In this document: piece by piece, positions 57,931-64,000 of the stretch
Position numbering within the stretch: position 1 is the first letter of the stretch
Layout: the number at the start of each line of letters is the position of its first letter
Assembly (NCBI GenBank): GCA_950097015.1
Contig: CATNEN010000011.1
Coordinates: forward strand, 434,001-498,000
From: Macrostomum hystrix
Taxonomy: Eukaryota; Platyhelminthes; Macrostomidae
Direction of reading: 5' to 3'
DNA length: 64,000 bases
The notes under the pieces: model-generated
The model's input: the letters and a program-made list of their open reading frames with translations, nothing else
What the model was told of the DNA's origin: nothing
Database searches by the model: none
Program-made: the position numbers and the translations under genes

Positions 57931-60668
57931 TAATCTGTAATTTAGAGGTAGGAATCTGGGATTAAGGAATGGGAGTTTGGGAGTCTAGAGTCAAAATTTT
58001 TATATTGATAAGTAATTATCAAGACGATATCTGAGGTTTCAAAAATGTTTGTAGAATCGACAAAGTTTTTATCTCCATTCTCGTATTTAGAGCTCTGTTT
58101 TCTTAAAAAATGTGTGTAAAACATTTATATTTTCAACAACTCTTAAGTTCTAAAAACTGGGATCGTGAATTTGCAAAACGGTGACTCCAGACGAGCGTAT
58201 TTTTGCACTCGTGTTGCTGTCCCAGTTTGCCAAGAAATTGCCAAGCCCAGTGCTCTTGTGCAAAGCTTCCGCTAAAAAGCTTGCTAGTCGATATATCAAT
58301 CTAAGTGATTTAGTAGCCCACTACTCACTGATTGACTCGAACTCAGCTTAGGAGCAGACTAAGAAAAAGCTCTAAAGCAAGTTGAAGTGCTTGATTGACT
58401 TGCGCGTCACGTCATTAGGCTTCTTCCGAGCGTGTGTTACGTAATACCTAACAGTGTGCTTCACAGCTTACTTAAAAAATAGCTTTCAACTTTATTATCA
58501 TACAAATTCAATTATTTCCACTCTTCAGAAGTGGTACCACGGCGTTTTTGTTTTTTATATGAATACTTTTATATATATAGATGTTTCTATATCAGCTATC
58601 ATTTTATTTCTAACTTCTTTCAGATTCAACTGCAACTTTGAGTCGGTTTTGAGTCGGATGAGTTCCTAATGGAATTTTTCAAGGACCATTCGCTGCTCGT
58701 TTAAAGTTTTAATTTTCGTACAATGGCTGCTTTGATCCGAAAAATATATTATATATCTGTGTACTATTATTAACTATGATAATATGCTGTCTTTCAATCA
58801 TTATGTGTGTATACTTCCTATTAAAGATTCCGTATGCTATACGCAATATCCACGTGTAAATATGTACATCACAAAACTATTAAAGTTTCCACATTCGTTG
58901 AAGTATTTGTAATCGAAATTCTCCTAAAGTGAAAGCAGTTGGCAGTTTTTTCGCAGTACTATTGACTGTTGTAGTACTCATAATAATTAAATACGTACCT
59001 ACTGTGAGATTTCTTTTTCATGTTTTTATGTATACATGTTTATGCCTATTAACGCATCAATATGCACCATTTAGGATCTGTCCTGACCGCAAGCAGTCAT
59101 TTTGAGCATTAAGTTTTGATTTATGAGCTCACTATGGTGATAGGTAATGTTGCTGCTTAATGGCCCACTCTCTTCCGGATCCTCACCCAGCGAGTTTTCC
59201 CAATAGGGGGGGCCTCTGCTGCGAAATCCCGTGAAGTTTTCCTGCTCGCTTGCTGTTTATTGCCCTGTCCTGTTTATGACACACAGGGGTGCCGTAAATA
59301 TTTGGTTCCCATCTGGTTATAACGCGTATACAGAGTATTGTGTATTTCCTAGGATTCATTGGAACACTGACATTATTATATCATATAATAATATTTATAT
59401 GATAAATAGCACAGACCGTTCAATTACCCCGTTCCTAGACAAGCCGTAAGCTATTCAATCGAACAGAGATAGGAACTCTGGCTTTAATCTGGCAGTTTAG
59501 TTAGCTAAAATGCTACATATTCATATATTGGCCCCTTAACTACAGAAAGTTAATCAAAGGCGAAGCACTACCTGGCTTAAGATAAAGAATTCAGGCTTTT
59601 TGGCCCCGGGTCGGTTCCGTGTAGAGTTGCCCTGATTTATGGAGACGCAGGGAGAATTACTCGACTGTAATGTCCCCTAAAGCAAGCAAATATAGGATTA
59701 GTTCGTGAAATCCCACATAAACACTTGTTTTGAGCAGTTTTTTTAGTTGACTCAGACTCATTTGTTTTTAAAGTGTTATCTTTTTATTTCCCATTTGAAT
59801 ATTCCCCATTTAAATATTCTACTACTCAATCGCGAGACTTCAATTTCCCCTGGGACAGAGTTTTGCCAGTTCCAAGTCAGTATCACTATCATATACTAGC
59901 TATATGTTTTAGTAATATTAAGCTATCCATATTTAGATTAGCGGAAACAGCGAAATAGTAGAAACTTCTTAACTTCTCTGCTTCAATGTATAGCGGCTCG
60001 TTTTCAATCAGTTCCAGACTATTGCTCGTTGAAATTGGCCGCGTTTTTTCTTTCTCTTCAGTCTCGGCTTCAGCATACTTAGAGTGTAATTTTGGCATTT
60101 TGATTCAAGTGGGAATATTAAAATTAGGATTCCTGAAGTGGGATTTCAATACTGGGTTGTCGGAAATCGGTGTTTTGTGTCCAACGTAAGATTGTGGATT
60201 CATAAGCAAGATATTGGATTTGGGATTTGGATTCAAGAGTAGGATATTTGAATAGGGATTCGAGAGTACAATTATTTGATTGGGGATTAGAGCTGGGTTA
60301 TTATGTTAAATTACTTACCAGTCGGTTATTGAAATAGAGATTTCGATTCAGATTGAACTTTTGCTAGCAAGTTACGCCAGCCCTCCCTGGGGGAGACAGA
60401 AGTCTCTTTGAAACTATTCTACATTTTCTATTCTTCTTATCAGTTGTGTAATAAGGCTAGCTAAATCAAAGCATATCTAAAGCCCATTAGTATATTCCTA
60501 GTAATTACAACTGCATTAAATATCCTCTAACCATATTTGCTTTTCAAAAAGTTGCAGCACAGAGTCAAAGGAATTTCATTGGCTCCTGTTTGATGCGTCG
60601 ATCTGTCTTCTTGCTTGATTTGCTTGGCCAATCAATTCAGTCCAGGCCTCTACGTTAACTGAAAAACA
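57931..60668. other. AT-rich intergenic DNA
   Basis: No gene is recognised between PHAF1 and the dystroglycan start. 60130-60300 has a loosely repeated GGGATT/TTGGATT theme, too degenerate to call a minisatellite. Confidence 0.5.
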
Positions 60669-63600
60669 ATGCCGATTGCGCTACACAATCTCCTTTTAGT
60701 CGCTTCTGTACTGTTAGTTGCTTTCGCTACTAGCTCCGTTATCTGTCTCCATAGTAACGCGTCGTCTAGCTTAGCAAGGAATTCCGTAGCAAGTTCAGCG
60801 GCAATTCGTTATCGCGCCAGAGTTGGCCGGATTTTCATTGCTCACGTCGGCGAAGGCGGCGGTTCCGATGAGCCGGCGGCGCTGCCTGATTGGCTGCACC
60901 GACGTCCTGACTCGGATCTGGTTGAAGGCGTGCCGCTCAATCGACACTCCGGCCAGAGAGTGCGCCTGCCAGCCGCTGACGGTGGCGCTATTGTTGAAGT
61001 TCTGCCCAGAGCGTCAGCCTCAAGCTTTGGCAATGTTAGCGCCACGGGCGGCTGCTCCAGGAGGCCGCCTACTGTAGCCACGGTGCTGCTGGACCTGGAC
61101 CCGGAGACTGTTGGGCCTCAGCGATTGGCTGCTCTGTTGCGCAACATGTCAGCCAAGCTGCAGGTGCGCCTTTTTACTTTTTAGGAGAGTGATGAACTCT
61201 CCTTGTTTAATAATTGCAGGAAGGCTGCGGGAAATGGCACATCATTTGGTGACACTATACCGCAGTCAGCGAGGAGGCAATTCTGCCCATTTCGCTGACT
61301 CCTGAGCACACACTCACTCAGATACTGTACGCAGGCATACGCTCACACAGGTGTGTACATCTGCCCTGACTGTCTCATCGTCAGGCAGTGTACACTCTCA
61401 CTGTGCCTTGGAGGTTGGCCCTCAAGGTCGTAAATCGCACGACAAGCCCCAAAGTCTCCTCTCCGCGGCTGCGCAATCACTTAAAGAAACAGTTAGAAGT
61501 AATTACTATTCTATCAAACGGTCCACGGACTTAGGGCTGTGCACTGAAATGTTTACAAAAGCTCATGCTTGTCGCATTTTTGTTGCTGGTTGAACTAAAG
61601 CATTTAGAGATTGGCGTCTCGCTTAATAACGCACATTGCTCTCTTATTACCTGGGATTCGAACTCTGGACCTCTTTGTTATAAATCTCATATTTTTTTCC
61701 ACTTGTCTGCAAAATCGCTGGCAAACTGGGGCGAATAGCGATTGTTAGGGATAAAAATTAATATGAGAAGATGATTTTTTAGTGATAACTTCGAGAATCT
61801 GGGATTTCAAAATTAGGGATTGAGGATGTGTCAGTTTATGACTGTAAAGTATTTTAGCTGTTTCATTATTGTATCGCCGGATGCCATATTAGACTAGCAC
61901 AATGATTTAATTTTAAGAATCGTTTTCGTTAATGCCAATATTGATTTTGAATCGGGGAGTTTTTGTGGGCATCAAAACGAGAACAGATAGGGATAGGAAA
62001 GATTATGTTGTAGAGAGAAGCAAAAACCATGCTTAAAGGCTTTGACAGCTGCTTATTCCCATCGCATTAATCCTCGCACCGCTTTTCTGATAATTTATTT
62101 AAAAATGCAAATGAGAGATGAGAAAAATCTGTTTTATTATTATTTTTTGACTGAGTTAAAATGACGCGGAAAATTGACAATGGAAAGATATTATTTTCGC
62201 TTGCATCTGAACTGACGGCTTAAGGCTCTTCAGTTGAACTACACGATTTTATTTGAATTTAACTGATGGATTAAAGCGAGACGAATTGTAGAAAAAGAAA
62301 ATCTGCATTTGATTGATTGTGATTCTATAGAGGCTGATTGGGACAGATTAGACTATTTCTTCTACAATATAAATGCTAATTTAGTTTGGTTTAGTTTAAA
62401 TTTATTCATTGATTTTTGCCTGCTTAGCCTGATCTAATTGGTATTTGATTTTAGCGAGCCTCCATTCGTAGTAGTTTTTAACCTCTTTCGAACTTATCTA
62501 GTCTAGTCCACAGTTATAGTAGCACTTTGGTTTCTTTGTGCTTGTGCTTGACATTCAAATTGCATAATAATAGGTGAAGGGACGCAGTGAAACATAGTAA
62601 GATGCAAGGAGAGGTATTGAGATGCGGGGAGAGGTAGTGAGATGCAGGGAGGGGTAGTGAGATGCAGGGAGGGGTAGTGAGATGCAGGGAGAGGTAGTGA
62701 GATGCGGGGAGAGGTAGTGAGATGCAGGGAGAGGTATTGAGATGCAGGGAGGGGTAGTGAGATGAAGTGAGAGGTAGTGAGATGCATGGAGAGGTATTGA
62801 GATGCAGGGAGAGGTAGTGAGATGCAGGGAGAGGTAGTGAGATGCGGGGAGAGGTATGAGATGCAGGGAGAGGTAGTGAGATGCGGGGAGAGGTAGTGAG
62901 ATGCAGGGAGGGGTAGTGAGATGCAGGGAGGGGTAGTGAGATGCAGGGAGAGGTAGTGAGATGCGGGGAGAGGTAGTGAGATGCAGGGAGAGGTATTGAG
63001 ATGCAGGGAGGGGTAGTGAGATGAAGTGAGAGGTAGTGAGATGCATGGAGAGGTATTGAGATGCAGGGAGAGGTAGTGAGATGCAGGGAGAGGTAGTGAG
63101 ATGCGGGGAGAGGTAGTGAGATGCAGGGAGAGGTAGTGAGATGCGGGGAGGGGTAGTGAGATGCAGGGAGGGGTAGTGAGATGCATGGAGAGGTATTGAG
63201 ATGCAGGGAGGGGTAGTGAGATGCAGGGAGGGGTAGTGAGATGAAGTGAGAGGTAGTGAGATGCAGGGAGAGATGCAAGGATACGGGGATATACATAGAG
63301 GGTAGGGAGATTCTATTAGAAAGCCATTTTAGTAAGCTTATAAAGTTTCCCTTCGTTCTCGTAATTCTCAGGTGAAAATCTCCACCCTGGAAATATCTCC
63401 GGACGCTCCCAGCTCCCAGCAGCAGCAGCGCCAGTACCTCCTGGCCTCCGGGCCGGGCAACGCGAACACTCGTCGCAGCCTCCAAGCGGCTCGAGTGATC
63501 TGGCAGGTGGGCTGCGGCTCCATCGATGCCAGGCATCTGAGAGCGCTGGAGAGGCTGGAGAGATTAGCCATCACTGGCGAGCTGACACCTGAGCCTGTGC

Positions 63601-64000
63601 TGCTGTGGTACGTTGCCGACCTTATCGAGCCGGAATCCACAGCCGCAGCCATGGATGCTGCCGGCTCTCTGTCAAGCAGCCGCCTACGCCGCAGTGCCTA
63701 CGCCTATCCCAAGCGCAGAGCAGACGCCTCCTTCTTGTCTGTCTACGCCTCCGATCAGCTCTCGTCGGCCGCTCTGATTGGCTCGCCTGGCGCGTCAGCG
63801 CCGGCGTCGTCGATGTCTTCAGGTTTGTCGTCGCCACCGTTGCCAACCGGGGACACGCCGGCGAGGCCGCCGCCACCGTCGGATAATTTGAAACCAATCA
63901 CTCTGCCTACTACTACAGCTTCTACTACTGTTAGTAGTACTACAGTCACTACCACACTGAAGCCAGCCACCACTGAGCCGGGTCTGCGCCAGATATTCCA
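60669..64000 (+). CDS. DAG1: Dystroglycan homologue, N-terminal part (3' end outside window)
   Basis: Dystroglycan links extracellular matrix to the cytoskeleton. Exons are 60669-61163 and 63372 to the window end, phase 0, giving 165 + 209 residues. A signal peptide (LLLVASVLLVAFATSSVICL) is followed by the alpha-dystroglycan N-terminal region. The Ig/cadherin-like part has VGRIF, LPDWLHRRPDSDLVEGVPLN and ATVLLDLDPETVGPQRLAAL. The S6-like part has VIWQVGCGS and VLLWYVADL, corresponding to human VGRLF, LPSWLHWDPDSRTLQGLPL, LLSWKLGCS and VVGWHIANK. Next comes SRLRR|S, at the place of the furin site RIRR in human. A Ser/Thr/Pro-rich mucin-like region with LPTTTASTTVSSTT then begins. No codon defect is seen. 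The identification rests on motif order; overall similarity is modest. Confidence 0.85.
61211..61475 (-). mobile_element. tRNA-derived SINE, family A copy 4, 5'-truncated
   Basis: This minus-strand copy has the family A body and 3' end, but the tRNA-like head is missing above about 61475. It lies in dystroglycan intron 1, antisense to the gene. The AT-rich tail is near 61205. Confidence 0.85.
62600..63275. repeat. 20-bp minisatellite, about 33 copies, in dystroglycan intron 1
   Basis: The unit is TAGTGAGATGCAGGGAGAGG, with GGGG, GCGGGG, GAAGTGAG and TATTGAG variants. A block of about 240 bp appears twice in the same variant order, showing segmental duplication within the array. It ends about 95 bp before exon 2. 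Confidence 0.96.

Noticed and set aside
62503-63536. Minus-strand ORFs of up to 340 codons with SLHLTTSP repeats
   Set aside because: They lie in the 20-bp array of dystroglycan intron 1, antisense to the gene.

Overview
This window is nuclear DNA of an animal, not of a bacterium or virus. The genes have spliceosomal introns with GT/AG borders. The recognisable products are metazoan: the C-terminal end of Numb, a class A GPCR, ribosomal protein eS4, homologues of human C11orf54 and PHAF1 (C16orf70), and the N-terminal domain of dystroglycan. SINEs, hAT-like and other MITEs, a Helitron helicase relic, a Crypton-like recombinase relic and a lineage-type secreted protein family suggest an invertebrate, perhaps a spiralian (lophotrochozoan or flatworm-like). 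The species cannot be named from sequence alone. Exons are GC-richer than the AT-rich introns and intergenic DNA.

Layout. 1-1359 (+) holds the last three exons of a numb homologue. 1360-13276 is gene-poor, with five minisatellites and three SINE-type sequences. 13277-15873 (+) is a complete three-exon GPCR. 17000-19130 is palindrome-rich and carries the Crypton-like relic. 20105-21010 (+) encodes a secreted protein of an uncharacterised invertebrate family. 22119-23614 (-) is a predicted spliced gene of unknown function, head-to-head with an LRAT-domain gene fragment (23729-24283, +). 25360-26172 (+) encodes a secreted protein with three PAN/apple-like modules. 27289-30321 (-) is a complete C11orf54 homologue. 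31485-33507 (-) is a complete eS4 gene. 34900-44140 is a cluster of mobile elements: a hAT-like MITE, the Helitron helicase C-terminus, a large inverted repeat enclosing a 2.75-kb TIR element stuffed with minisatellites, and further MITEs. 45539-57284 (+) is a complete PHAF1 homologue with a 9.8-kb first intron. 60669-64000 (+) is the 5' part of a dystroglycan gene that runs off the window.

The most striking feature is the number of tandem arrays. At least fourteen unrelated minisatellites occur, with units of 18-38 bp and 6 to about 54 copies, and together they make up roughly an eighth of the window. Many lie inside introns (numb, C11orf54 introns 1 and 2, PHAF1 intron 1, dystroglycan intron 1, the unknown minus-strand gene), and two fill the core of a transposon. 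They create most of the long but non-genic open reading frames.

The genes are ordinary single-copy animal genes with no evident operon or shared pathway. Functions run from cell-fate and endocytic adaptor (Numb), signalling (GPCR), extracellular binding (PAN protein, secreted protein), translation (eS4), autophagy (PHAF1) and small-molecule hydrolysis (C11orf54) to matrix adhesion (dystroglycan). Exon borders were derived by eye from splice motifs, phase and homology.
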